Positions 1 through 12,462 of a DNA stretch of 64,000 bases are shown one piece after another (position 1 is the stretch's first letter; the number at the start of each line of letters is the position of its first letter). Both the position numbers and the translations under genes were made by a program. This stretch comes from Plectrocnemia conspersa (lineage: Eukaryota > Arthropoda > Insecta > Trichoptera > Polycentropodidae): assembly GCA_009617715.1 (NCBI GenBank), contig VTFK01000062.1, positions 62,001 through 126,000 on the forward strand, given 5' to 3'. The notes beneath the pieces are model-generated. The model was not told where the DNA came from. It saw nothing but the letters and a program-made list of their open reading frames with translations, and did no database searches.

Positions 1-714
1 ATTATATTTTCTTAATTTCCTTATAAATATATTGATGTACATAGTGACATATGTATATTGATTATATGCTGTAATAATAGCTTATAATTAATAAACTTAT
101 ATTTCAGTCTGATGTTTACTAGCTATTGATGCACTAAAATTATCGTAAAGTATATTATTATTATACAAACAAAAAAGTTCTTGCTGCGCAGCCAAATTAT
201 GCGTTTTCTTAACTTCTCACTTCTTAACATAATTAACAAAATCAATACACTGTCATGTTTATGTTTGTTTATACGAAAAATTTACCTGTTCCATAAAAAT
301 AAATTTTCACATTGAGATTTTTAAATGAAAATAAATTTATAATAAGTACTTGAAAATATCATTTATTATAGAAACACACATTAAATGCACCACTTAATGC
401 ATCTTTAAAAGTATCATTTTTTTCTGACATCAACGACACGATAATCTGAGTCAGTTATTCTAACCCACAACTGGATCCAGTTGTGAGTGAAAGGCATTTT
501 TAAAATATTTATTTCGATACCTACTTTTTCTTTAAAACTTTTCTTCTTTCACTCCACAGTTCGAAAAAGCATTTCAGATTAGGTTCAGAGAATTAAGTGA
601 AAGCTAAGAAAATCTTGAAATATCATTACACGCAAAAACGCAACCTCGTTTAACCTCGCATTCAATATTCAACATACATAAGATCTTAAAGCTATGGAAA
701 GGTTTATATTTAAT

Positions 715-1143
715 AACGGCATCCGACACCCGTGGCGAATCTTTGGATTACAATATTGACCTTACAGGCGTCCTCCGGCAGAATTTCTCTCATTCTTCTG
801 AGAACGGAATCTGGAAAACCCATACGAGATTCAAAAGGACGGCGCGGATCGCTTTCTCCGCAAAAAACATTGGGTGGATAGTTGCATAACGTAGATATTA
901 TAATTGTATATAACCGCAGAGGCGATTTTCTAATTTCGTCTGTGGCGAAAATTCACCAACATCTGCGAGAGCGCGATTGCGCAACGGCGCCGTGAAGCAT
1001 GGTCCAACCTTAAACTTGGTGAAAGTTTTTTGCCAACGGCACTTGATGCCCAATTTTATTACGAAACCACCAGTCTCCCATGTGATGTTGTTGATGTTGA
1101 TAATTGCATTCACTGTATTTCTTCAATTCTCTCGATCCTGTAA
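715..1143 (-). pseudogene. Degenerate coding-like segment, unrecognised
   Basis: This stretch is much richer in GC than its surroundings. On the minus strand it follows a good splice-acceptor-like sequence (polypyrimidine then CAG at about 1143). One minus frame is open for 71 codons (1113-898). A second frame gives protein-like text downstream (about 865-715, including RRPFESRMGFPDSVLRRMRE) but has two stops further upstream. No family is recognised. It may be a decayed transposon or gene fragment, or a false impression from base composition. Confidence 0.2.
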
Positions 1144-3489
1144 AAATTGTTTCAGTTGACGATTGAAACATTTATTGAACATTGCAATTGCACAATACAT
1201 ATGAATATAGTACACAGTTAAATAAGGTTATACAATATTTATTTTGATAAGCAAATTCATTGTAGTTCTCGACTAGAATCTGAGGTTGACAAACAAACCA
1301 TACCAAAAAATAAATGATAGTCATTATCTTGTGACTTGAATTAAATTGTCCTCACTTAATATAAATCGTTCAGTAATAATCATTTATACAATTTTATATA
1401 AGGAAAATAAACAAAACAAGTCAATAATTATTGTCATCAACCAAATAACAAATACTCGCGTTTCTATTATTGTAGTTATACTTTTTTACATCGATGTAAA
1501 AAATATAAGAACCCAAGAGGAGGGCAAAGATGATTTGTTTTTTTTTGCAATCTATTATGTTTCTTCAGTAAGGAAAAAAATTACTACCAGCTTCTTAATG
1601 CAATCTAGTGTTGTCAAATCAGAATTAAACATTTGGTGATTTGATCCTTAGGATCTGAGGTAGAAATGCTCTTTTTACTAATCATCGAGATTTCAATTAT
1701 TAGTGTTATTATGAATTATTCGAATATCGAATAGTAAATAGTAAAATATTGCAATATCCAAATATATGGGAACGAAATACTGAAAATTTGTTATATTGAA
1801 TGTAGGGAAGATGATATATTTTTATTTTATTTTATTTTTAATTACCATATTACTCAAAATAGCCTCTTTTTGTCTATTTTAAAAGATACTGTAGCACAAT
1901 AAAATTTGTAAAAAAGTCATTTGTAACACGTCATACACAAAGGTTGTAATGTCATTCTTAAATTCGGATCAAAATATTTCGTTATACTGAGATCAGTCTT
2001 CGTTACAATGAAAATATTTTGTATGAATTTCGTTATTTCGGTATTCGTTACAAAGAGATTTCATTGTATTTGTAAAGTTATGAAAAATTACAAAATGCAG
2101 TTAAAAGAATATCAAATATATGTATTATATTTTGATTTTAAAAATAATAGAACATAGTGTTTCAAACTAATTAGTGTGAAATTTAATTTTAATTTCTAAA
2201 AAATGCCATAATGAATTATTTTATACATATTTAAAATTAAACATTATTCGTATTGACTAGATGAAAAAGTCAATACTTTTTATTGAAAAAGTCAAAAATT
2301 ACCAAGATAGAAAAAAATAAATAATTATATTTTTTTTAAAAAGTCTTAGAAAAATTTGATAATTAATAAAATGAAATAAATTAATAATTCACGGGTTATT
2401 TAATCAAGATTTTCAAAGTTTCTAATTAAAAATATTTTTTGAACTTGGAAAATACAAACGTGCCACCTCGGGCACGCGTGCCCTAGGTTTTTAGATGAAT
2501 TATTACTTTTTTATTTTTATATAAATAACTACAAATACAAAATAAAATATAAATAACATACGAATAAAAATGTAAAATAAAACAAAAGGCACAATTGATC
2601 TGTAGATAATGCAGAGTTACACGAAAGATAAAAATTTTGTTGTTTTTAATATACATTGTGCTTTTTAAGTTTATAATTTTTTGGCTATATAACTTCACTG
2701 AAAAATACACATATATATATATATATTCACAAAGCATAAAATATAAATTTGGTCTATTTGACAAATTGAATAAACTGCAATGGCGAATTTTTAAAATGAT
2801 TATTGTGCAAAAACAATAACAGAAAAAAGTAAGACGTCATATTTACTACTTTGGTTTAAAATATAAAAAACCCATTAAATCTTGTTTTCTGATAGATCAT
2901 CATTAGATTTAATAAAAAATCGTGTATTTGTATTCTAAATTTTAAACATATATTCATGTCATATTAACATATGTTTAAAAAAACAAGTATTATTTTAATA
3001 TAAATAAAAAATGTAACAAAAATACTAAAATATGAATTTTAGATGCTAATTTAATTAAATATTTTTCCTTACAATTTGAAATTGATCTAAATTTAGAGAT
3101 GAAATTTTTTTTATTACATATGAAAAACATATGTAATATACTGTATGTATTTATATTATTACAGTTTATATATTTGAATATGGAAAATATTTTTACTTAT
3201 TTCTTTTGTAACAATTTAGGTCAATATTTATGCATGCATAAATTATATTATATTTATGTAAAACATTTAATAAAACATACGATAATATAACTAATACATT
3301 ATTAATATATTATTCAGACTAAAAAATTTAATGGTATTCTTCTTCGTGTTTTCTAAAAAAGATTTTCATTTACATGAAAACATTGACTCTTGTTCCATTT
3401 ATCCGGTGATCGAATTCTTAGTAATTCCCTGAGTCTGTCATAAAACTTGAATTATGACAGACTTGCTTTAAATCATTAACAACAATTTA

Positions 3490-3655
3490 CCAGCACAATA
3501 AGCGAATGCTTGAGTCGCTGACTATTGATCTGAAAGACTTAGGTGCGAATCTCATATGGATGTTTTTCAATTTATATTATGTCTTTAAGATTATTTTATT
3601 ATAGATTAGATTCCCTAGATTTTCTTAAGTTCACGGATGAATATCGTGATGATTA
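3490..3655 (+). repeat. tRNA-headed SINE-like element, copy 1
   Basis: The 5' part (about 3490-3560) resembles a tRNA internal promoter region, with a B-box-like GGTGCGAATCTC near 3541. The 3' part carries a tail block (TTAGATTCCCTAGATTTTC near 3606, then CACGGATGAAT) that recurs at about 11010-11060, 11376-11420, 48430-48490 and 56820-56880. The copy at 56820-57010 shows the same head-then-tail order in the other orientation. Confidence 0.5.
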
Positions 3656-4023
3656 ATTAAACTCTAACTAGGTCATGCATATTAGCAGGGCCGCCGAGAG
3701 CGAGCCCGGGCCCTGAAAAAACAATGATTCCGAGCCTCATAACAAAAATAGCATTTTATATATTTTTTACATCATAATATAAATTCTTGAATAAATAATA
3801 ATAGGTACAAGCTAACTATTTCAATGCTACAACTAAATATAAAAATTAGCCACTGTTGCGACATATTTTATGCCATATATTTTATTTAGGCATTAAAAAT
3901 TATTAAAATTTACTTGATAATTAGTCGTGTTTTCTTTGCTGCTCAGTGTTGCCATATAGTGAATTTTCAGGTAAGGTCAAAATTTATATTAAGACTTATA
4001 TGAGTGAGAATCAAATAAAGCGC

Positions 4024-4264
4024 ATCTAAACCGAATTTTGCCCAATAGAAGATCGCAAAAAACAATTATCCCTTCTCAGAAGTCAAAAATCCACGTCAAA
4101 AACAATAAAATCGTGCCGTCGCCGTCGCAGTGGGAACGCTCGTTACCGAGCGTTCCCACTGCGACGGCACCGACACGATTTTATTGCTTTTGACGTGAAT
4201 TTTTGACTTCTGAGAAGTGATAATTGTTTTTGCGATCTCCTATTGACCAAAATTCGCTTTTGAT
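4024..4264. repeat. Long near-perfect palindrome (hairpin MITE-like), copy 1
   Basis: Two arms of about 115 bases are reverse complements with few mismatches. They meet at GCTCGTTACCGAGC near 4138-4151. The outer arms read ACCGAATTTTGCCCAATAG on the left and, inverted, GCGAATTTTGGTCAATAGG on the right. A related shorter copy lies at 47556-47755, so this is a dispersed family rather than a local inverted duplication. Confidence 0.7.
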
Positions 4265-4428
4265 CTACTTTGATCAGACCTCTCATATTATAAGTTCATA
4301 GTAATATCGGTAAGGATAGCTATAATATTTTTAAAACATAGTGTAATATCGAAATTAAGACAAACTGTGGAGCAATATGTAAGATGCGACGTCTGTCTGT
4401 ACTTATTAAGTTAGCTTAGTTTGTATTT

Positions 4429-4870
4429 TAGATTTGACCTAATGAAAGTTCTAAAACTATAATTAGTTTTATAACTTTCATTAGGTTAGGTTTGGGTTTG
4501 AACAGCAAATGACGTTTCGCAACTGTCAAAATAAGTTTCATTAACATTTTAGAGCAGCATACTAGCACCTATCAGTTAAATTATGTTTTCGCTAGTAGAA
4601 ATATATATCTACTGGTGAAAATGCATTTGTACTTCACTAGTGAAAATATAACTGTATTAAAAAATTTATACATCAGATGTAAATAAATAATGATAAGTAA
4701 AATATATAAGTTGAAATCATATAATTTTACTAGCACCTGCCAGATAATTTATATTTTCACTGTTAAAAATATATATCTACTAGTGAAAATGTATTGCGAT
4801 ATGATTTTACTGAAATTAAATATTTTAAAAAATATTTTCGGGATATATTCGAGACTGTTTTTTCTGGATT
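4429..4870 (+). repeat. Dispersed repeat, family with inverted copy at 60640-61080
   Basis: This block includes TAATGAAAGTTCTAAAAC and its inverted partner, a GCAACTGTCAAA stretch, and several TTCACTAGTGAAAATATA-like units. The same blocks in reverse order and strand occur at 60640-61080, where AACCTAACCTAATGAAAG marks the shared part. No coding sequence is seen. The class is unknown. Confidence 0.5.
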
Positions 4871-7800
4871 TTCTTTTATGAATAAGCACATCTGAATTTT
4901 CAGATCGAATACCTAAATTTACTGATACTAATTTACATTCGTTGAATATTTTCTCTCATGTCTAATATTTTGTAAACGTTCAAAAAGCAGTAAAGTCAAC
5001 AATAATTTGCATACAAATTTTAACAGAAACAGAATCTGTCCCTTTAAATAATAATGTTTATTGTAAAATTTCTACCTAAAAACTGGATGAATTTGAAGGC
5101 AATGTTCCGCTCTTTTTATTTATTGTATGTATAAAAAAGGTACATTCATCTCAAACAGCTCTAGTTTAGTTTAGATTCATTATTTGAGGTCCATTTTTAT
5201 GATTTTTTCCAGAGTCGGGTCTGTTTATTATTATTAAAATCCTCTAATAATGAGCTACTTTAGCTCATACAGAATATCTTATATGTATGCAACAAAAAAT
5301 GCAACCTTGAATTAGCAGGTTTTTAGCAGATCATTTGCTCACTAGAGACAATGACAGCAATTTAATTTTGGATCTGAAGGTCAAAATTGCTTTTGCGCTA
5401 CATTTTCTAAAGTGATGGAATAATCAAAACTTATGTTGTCAAACAATTTTTCAGTATATGTAAATGTAAATCTGAAATCCCTGTCACTTTTTTACCTACC
5501 TGCTCTGGATGCAGTTGTGATTTTAACATATTTAAAACTACTACTTGCTTAAAAAATTACAGTTGTAAACCATTTAAAGATTTGTGTATAAATTTAATTT
5601 TTAACATAAAACATAAAATTTTCAAAAATTTCACGATTTCGATTTTTTAAGATATACGTTTTAACCTTTTAAACGCCAGCGACTTTTAATGTGTCGCCTG
5701 TTATTTCTCTTCGCGCGTCTGTATTTTATTTAAATAAATATAAAATACTCGGTTTACTGAATAATGAAGCTAGTACAATAATATTTAATAATTAATAAAA
5801 AATATTTTTAAATAATTCGTAAACTTGTTTAAAAAAAATCATCAAATGACGCACCGGTGAGTAAGATTAAATTTTCGCTCTTCTGTAAATCTGTGATTTT
5901 AATATTTTATCAACAATTTTTGATTATCACAAAACTTTCAATAAATACATTAATAGAACAACAGCACACATCTATATAATTTCTAAAGCAATCAACCAAA
6001 TCAATTGGAATAAAATTGATAAATGCATGTTATATTATTTTCTAGAAAGTTAGACCTGCGAGATTTCCCTACGATTTTAGAGGAATTATTTATAATAGGA
6101 TAAATTCCACAAAATATAATATATGATAAATTTTCCAATTAAGGGATAAATAAAGTAGAAGCTTTGTGTATTTAATGTAAAAATATGTATCGATAATATG
6201 ACATTCTTTATTATAATGAAGGATATATATGAAATTGATACTATCCTTCCAAATATCCAAGTATAGATATTTTTCATATGATATTTCATATCTATATTTT
6301 TTTTCACACTATTTTTTTCTTTTTGTGTTTATATATTATAGACGCATTGACGTATGTATGTAATTAAGCTTTGCACATAGATTTACTAAATAAAATATGA
6401 TTTGTCTAAGATTATCTTATTATTGACGTTATATTCTTACTTATTATAAATAAACACGTTACAGCTCAGTTTACGAACAGGAACTTAATAATCTATTAAA
6501 TTTATGTGTAAATCTAAATAAAAGCTAGACTGCGGAAGTTAATGACAGTAATGACACCTTTCTATCAAAAGGGACAAGAAACTTGTTTTTACATAAACGA
6601 GCGAATAAAGCAATTTTCATAAATGCTATTTATACGAAGACGACTCGAATTGGTCACGATTGAATTAATAATATAATATGGTATCTGAAAGCACATTACA
6701 TGTCGGTAACGCGACTGAAAGTGGAATCGAGTTCAATCGTAAAAAAAGTGACCCTAATCTCACAATCACGCGTTGACCGATGGAAATTTTAATGAAAATT
6801 GTATATTCATTATTAATAATTTCATAGAACGCGGAAGGAACTATTATACTTTGTATGAATTACCAATTTTCATAATGAGTCAATAAAACGCAACACCGTG
6901 TAATTTCGCCGACGTTTGATGGATATGTTTCCGTTTTTAAACAATTTCTCCTCTCCATTCGATGATTCAATGCGCGGATCACATAAATTGATGAATTGTA
7001 TTTTTATTGAGTAGTTAAAAAGTGAAAGGGGCATTGTGCTCAATGAGATGAACACGAATACGTAACGGATATAAGAGTTTCGGATGCGGTGTAAAAAATG
7101 CACGGTTCGATTATATAAACGAGATTTTTTTTGTAACGGTAACATTCCATAATTAATTTAAGGTGATAGAAAAACTATTAACATACAATTGCAAAAAAAC
7201 ATTAAACGATAAGTGGAAGAGTAAAAAAGTTATGAATATTAAACGACTTTCAAAAGAAATGTCAGTATCGTGTAAAAACCGGAGCCTGTTTTTAATTATG
7301 CACGGTTTTTATAGTGCGATTGCCATTGTAACTAATATTTAAATTGATGGATTGTATCCTTGCAAAGAGAAATTTATCACAAACTGGCTGATATGTTTTC
7401 ACCAGTTTTATAAGATCAATGTTTATAACTTATAATGATATATTTAATTATTTTTACTATCATTAATTTACATCTAAACTATTATTAAACAGAAAACAGA
7501 TGTATATATCATATAGTATAAGAGCTTCTCAAATTTAGCACATACTGATTTATATTTTAATTTACAGAAAATACGTAGTACTTTATATTATAATAACTAT
7601 TAAATGTAGTACATACTGATTTATATATTGATTTACTTCCATTAATTTACATCTTGACTGTTATTATTTTTTAATAGTAATTATTATTGTATCAAAAATT
7701 AAGGATATACATATTTTTTATTATAAATACTTCTCAAATGTATTATAGTATATATAATTACAGTGCTTTAAAATAGTTTTTGCTATTAAATACAGTTATT

Positions 7801-8061
7801 TTAAATCCATTGCTCTATGATTATTCTCAATATTTATTTTAGGGTTCAGTCCAGAAGCTTTTTCGAAACGAATACTACTCAAATTTTACAGCACTGAACT
7901 TTTTTCTTATATTATTTGATATAAAAATATGTAAGAGAATATATTTATTGAATTACATATCATATTTCTCAGTTTCTCTTTGAAAATAGTTGATTGTTCG
8001 ACTTTTAAATATTCATAAGATTTACTCTTTTTATATTATAGCCAAGCTTAAAGTATATTAA

Positions 8062-8480
8062 CCCTTTGTGTAGAGAGTTAATTTGTCAGTAGTGAGTTAA
8101 TTTAACGTATATTTCAATAATTATTTCTATTGCTATTTATTTATTATTATTATTTAATATTACAATTGTAGTAAATAATAATAAGAAAATCATTGCTTTG
8201 ATTTATGTTCTAATAATTTATTTTACATATTTATTATATATCAATACAGAGGCCTTCAATATTTTTTATACAATTAATATAAAATATTTTTTATTTATTT
8301 CGTGCTCTTTAATTTATTGGTATTATTTTGTATAGAAATCATTCACAAAAAAATATATTTCTTCAGTTATATATGTAAATATATAACAATTAAATTATAT
8401 GTAAATATATAATTATCTGGGGTACCTCAAAACAGTGAAAGATCGACCGCCGTACATGTACGACGATACTCCTCAAAGGG
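8062..8480. mobile_element. TTAA-flanked MITE (piggyBac-like), copy 1
   Basis: The element is bounded by TTAA on both sides (8058-8061 and 8481-8484), with short inverted ends CCCTTTG and CAAAGGG. The right subterminal region has GGGGTACCTCAAAACAGTG followed by the palindrome CCGTACATGTACG. It is 419 bp and has no ORF. A copy with the same ends lies at 21338-21901. TTAA duplication is the hallmark of piggyBac-type transposition; the family assignment is inference. Confidence 0.7.
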
Positions 8481-8939
8481 TTAAGCAGGTAGTTATGAAT
8501 TACTACGTTTATGACTTAATGAGTAAATGTTCGATTTATTAGAACCCTACTTTTTCAGCTCTTTTCTTGGAATATTTTCTATGACTAGATGTAAAGCCTT
8601 AGTTTAAAAATGCTGTATATGTAACTGTAACTCAGAAATATCAACTAGTGTTCTCAATCGAATATTTGAATATTCGATTATTCGAATTATTCCTCAAATT
8701 TTCAACTATATGAATATTCAAGTATTTGTAAAATTGTTGTTAATACTATCTCAAATGAAATTTGTAATGAAACAATCTGTATACTTGAGCAACACAATAA
8801 CAATACGATAGTGCCGCTCCAAAATTCATGGTCCTTTTTGTGTCTTTATTTTGTTTCGAAATACTAAACAATGAAATGCTTCTTTACAAAAAAATGATTG
8901 TACAACTTCGAAAAACATTTGTGAATAGAACGTTTATCA

Positions 8940-9520
8940 GCCATGTCTACTATGACCGAAATTCACAGAATTTATTCAGTGAAAGAAACAAAATTATGAA
9001 AAGGCGCACTCTTCATTATCGTTTAACGCTTATCTCAAAAACAGGTGCGCGTCGCAACCAATGCCAAAAAAATCGTTTAACGTTTTTGTATTCGTTGTTT
9101 CAAGACGCAAAGGTTTTATTCGATCGCGGTTATTTAATTAAAATGCAAATCTGCACAAAAAAAAACGGTGATACAAATCTTAATGTATCATATATCAAAA
9201 TTCGTTAGTATGTACAAAAAAATGATAAAGTGCTGTATTTAAAATGTTCCATAAATCTTGCTGAATTAACTCAATCGCAGCTGATATTAATTTTAGTGCA
9301 GGGTCAAAAGGTAAGTAATAATAAATTAAGCATTTTCCTTTTGACGCCCTCACTGGTCAGTAATTCTCACAACATTGTATTATTCATATTTTAAAATATT
9401 CAAACGCGAATAGAATGTATGTCATCTGAATCTACTATGACCGAAATTCGCAGAATTCGTTCGTTGAACGACACAAAATATCGGAAAGACTGTTTAACGA
9501 TTATCTCAAAAATTAATATT
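8940..9520 (+). repeat. Two diverged copies of a dispersed repeat
   Basis: The block CTATGACCGAAATTC followed by CAGAATT occurs at about 8949 and again at about 9436, each followed by a related GTTTAACG..ATCTCAAAA stretch. A third, shorter copy lies at 44893-44950. A 126-codon frame (8828-9208) runs across the first copy but does not resemble a known protein and is not conserved as a frame in the other copies. Confidence 0.4.
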
Positions 9521-12223
9521 TTTTTATTAAATAATATTTTACAAGCAAGTTAATTAAAATGTTAATACCTCAAACGTTTTTATATGCCTTATTTAATTCT
9601 AATGTCGGAGGTGTATATTTAGAAAATGATTGCACTTTTCTATAAATACAAGATTTTAATAGCTTATCAGTTTCGTACGTTTTTTAAATAATAGTAATAA
9701 ATAGTTTATATCTTTGCCTCCGTAAATATGTTATATATAACCAAAAAAAAAATATTAGCACATCAACTAAAAGTTTCATTAGATTATTACAAACATAACT
9801 AGTAACATTATATTTAACAAAACAACTATAGAGCTTTCTAAAAATCAATAAAAAAATAAAAAAATGCATATTATCATCTAAAGAAAAGATTAAGTTCTTA
9901 AAGACGGAAATGGCTAATATACTACAATAAAAAATTAACGAGCACATTACACCAACTAGTTTTGTACAGACAGATGCAGCTGCTCTCTTTTTAACAAACG
10001 TATATTGTTTCCTTCACATTTAAAAAACAAATATACATTTTCATTAATATGAAAAACGTGATCATTGAAAACGCTCTGGAGATGTACCAATTATAAAATG
10101 GAGATAGTTACAAGTACTATTAAATGGTAAGAGGTATTTTACACTCATCCGTTGCCCCACCCACTATTCATAAATAAAATAACTAATCGTCATTGTCGAT
10201 GCCGGAAATACATTTTCACCATGATGCTGCGAACTCATAACCTACGTCAACATCTCGCTTTGAATACATGCAAATTGTGCGTTCGGTGAAAGCAGCAAAT
10301 TTAACGTGAGCCAATGACACTTGAGCGCGTGACACTAAGCTTCACATTTTGATGAACATACGACAAAACGGTACATGATGCACGAAATCGAAAACGTGAA
10401 AGCCCCCAGAGTGTTTTGAGAGAACGACGTTAATTGATGACGGATGCGAAGCACTCCGAAACGTTTTAGATGATGTAAACACCATTAAGATAAATGCAAT
10501 TGTACTAAGGAGCAATCTTCTTCAAATAACATACACCTATGCTCAAGGTGTTTAAGCATAATGAACAAATAATGGTTCATTAAAAGTAAATTTACGCACT
10601 TTTCCTAATATATATGCGAAGAACTGATGAAGATGCGTCACATTCAATAAGACGAAAAACTATATTTATTTTTTAAATAATGCCTTTAAATGCCTTCTTG
10701 AGTATTTTTACATCGAATTTCAACATTAAGGTTAAATTGTAGTAACACATGAACATGATTCCTACACTTACTGGTTTCATGTAACCGCAATCCATAACAA
10801 ATAACTATGTGTGACAACGTGTACTATGCAATCAGTGATATATACTTTTACAATTTTCTAATCCACATACACAACGCTATAGATCTTAAATCTTTAGAGA
10901 AGTGGCGACGTCCGACGTGATGAAAACACGAAAAATATGGAATTGCAAATGTAATTGAAACGACGTAATTGTATTATATCGATTTAAATAAATCATGATA
11001 TTCATCCATGAGATTATGAAAATCTAGGAAAATCCAATGAGTGATGATCATTAAAAATTTTAATTATATATTAAGCACTAATTTCAATCTCTCAGATACT
11101 CTTATGTTATTATTTTATTCTGTTTTCCCTTCATTAAAATAGCAGTTTTTCAGTATTAATATAATAATATTCAAACGTATAGCTATAGGGGAACATTTTC
11201 CATTCAACACCGTTAACATTTACTGATTCATAATGCTGATTATTTAAGGTAGAAGTGCCTAATACTTTAAAGTTACTACAATATGTAAAGAAAATTGCTA
11301 TTTTTCAATTTCTATCGTATAGATTAGAATTTGCGATTATTATAAAATTATAATTCCAAGTAATCATCACAGATTAGATTTTCTTAGAATTTTTTAATGT
11401 CACGGATGAATGATTAAAATTGAGGATAATTTATAATATACTTTGCTCCGTAAAACTAATTGTTTATGCATTACAATAATAATAAATGAACATTAAATAA
11501 ATACATAGATTAAGCAACATTTTATTTATAGTGTGTATTAAAATATATAAACTGCGCATTAGCGCTTCGTTAGTATAGCGAACGACTGCTTATAAAATTT
11601 ATGGAATCATTTTATGTTTTAAAATAACGTTTAATTTGAGTTGATTATAATAAAATAAAGTACAATTTTAATGAGTAATATATAAAATAATATGCGCATG
11701 TATTGTAAGCATTTTATAGAATTTTCTACCGCTGTCCTCTGGATTTGCGCCTGCTGTATGCAATGCTTTTGTGCTTCGGTTGGGTTAATGCTTATAATAA
11801 TATTTACAGGAAAATTATATAACGAAATTGGTCGAGAGCGTTTATTAAATTAAAAATAATGTTTTCACGACGAACGGCGTTATTAAAATATCTTCTATTT
11901 CGTAAACTTGTCCATTCATCCATAGTTAGGCTGAAGCGAGCGCCTAACTCTTTGAGATTATTTATTTTGCTAGTAATCTCTTTTTTTTGTCTTAAAAAAA
12001 ATGGTATCCAACTGATTTGTTGACAGTGTTTGTTCCCTTTTGTTTGATGGGTTTACGAATAAAAGCACTATTTGTAATAATAGCTTTGACAGAAATAACA
12101 TCTTCAGCAGCTAGCCGGGCGACATTTTCAGAAATTGATTTTCTTTTAACGTAATTTTATAATGATGGCTAACTTATTTTGATTCTTTACGCATAATCAA
12201 GGACATCATTTCAGATTTTCAAG

Positions 12224-12345
12224 GGGGGGGGGCAAAAGTTTGCCAGTCAATGGTCGTTTTTTGTTATTAAATTACATGCAATTTTCTGGCAAAATTCAAG
12301 GGGGAGGGGCATATGCTCCAGCTGCCCCTCCATATATGACGTCCA
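12224..12345 (+). repeat. G-rich dispersed repeat fragment
   Basis: A run of G followed by CAAAAGTTTGCCAGTCAATGG recurs nearly identically at about 13434, and inverted at about 51360-51500 and 60500-60540. It lies just upstream of the first visible elongase exon. It is probably the end of a transposable element. Confidence 0.45.
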
Positions 12346-12462
12346 TGCATTTAGCTATTAGCAAATTGATTAATATAAATCAAAATTGTAATTCTTGAAA
12401 TATATATGTATGTATATACTATATAGAAAGTATCATATATTTAACAAATATTTTATTTTCAG

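Larger units (their letters stand above)
1..12462. other. Repeat-rich region with no intact gene, upstream of the elongase exons
   Basis: No open reading frame here looks like a conserved protein, and no exon chain could be built. The sequence is very AT-rich with many diverged dispersed repeats, the clearest of which are listed separately. Two stretches are more balanced in base composition: about 6540-7150 and 10140-10520. They are possible regulatory or old coding sequence, but nothing could be assigned. A perfect octamer ATGCAAAT lies at 10268-10275. Because the first visible elongase exon at 12463 needs an upstream exon, part of this region is probably its 5' intron. Confidence 0.6.

Noticed and set aside
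8828..9208. 126-codon plus-strand frame as a gene
   Set aside because: It runs across a dispersed repeat whose other copies do not keep the frame.
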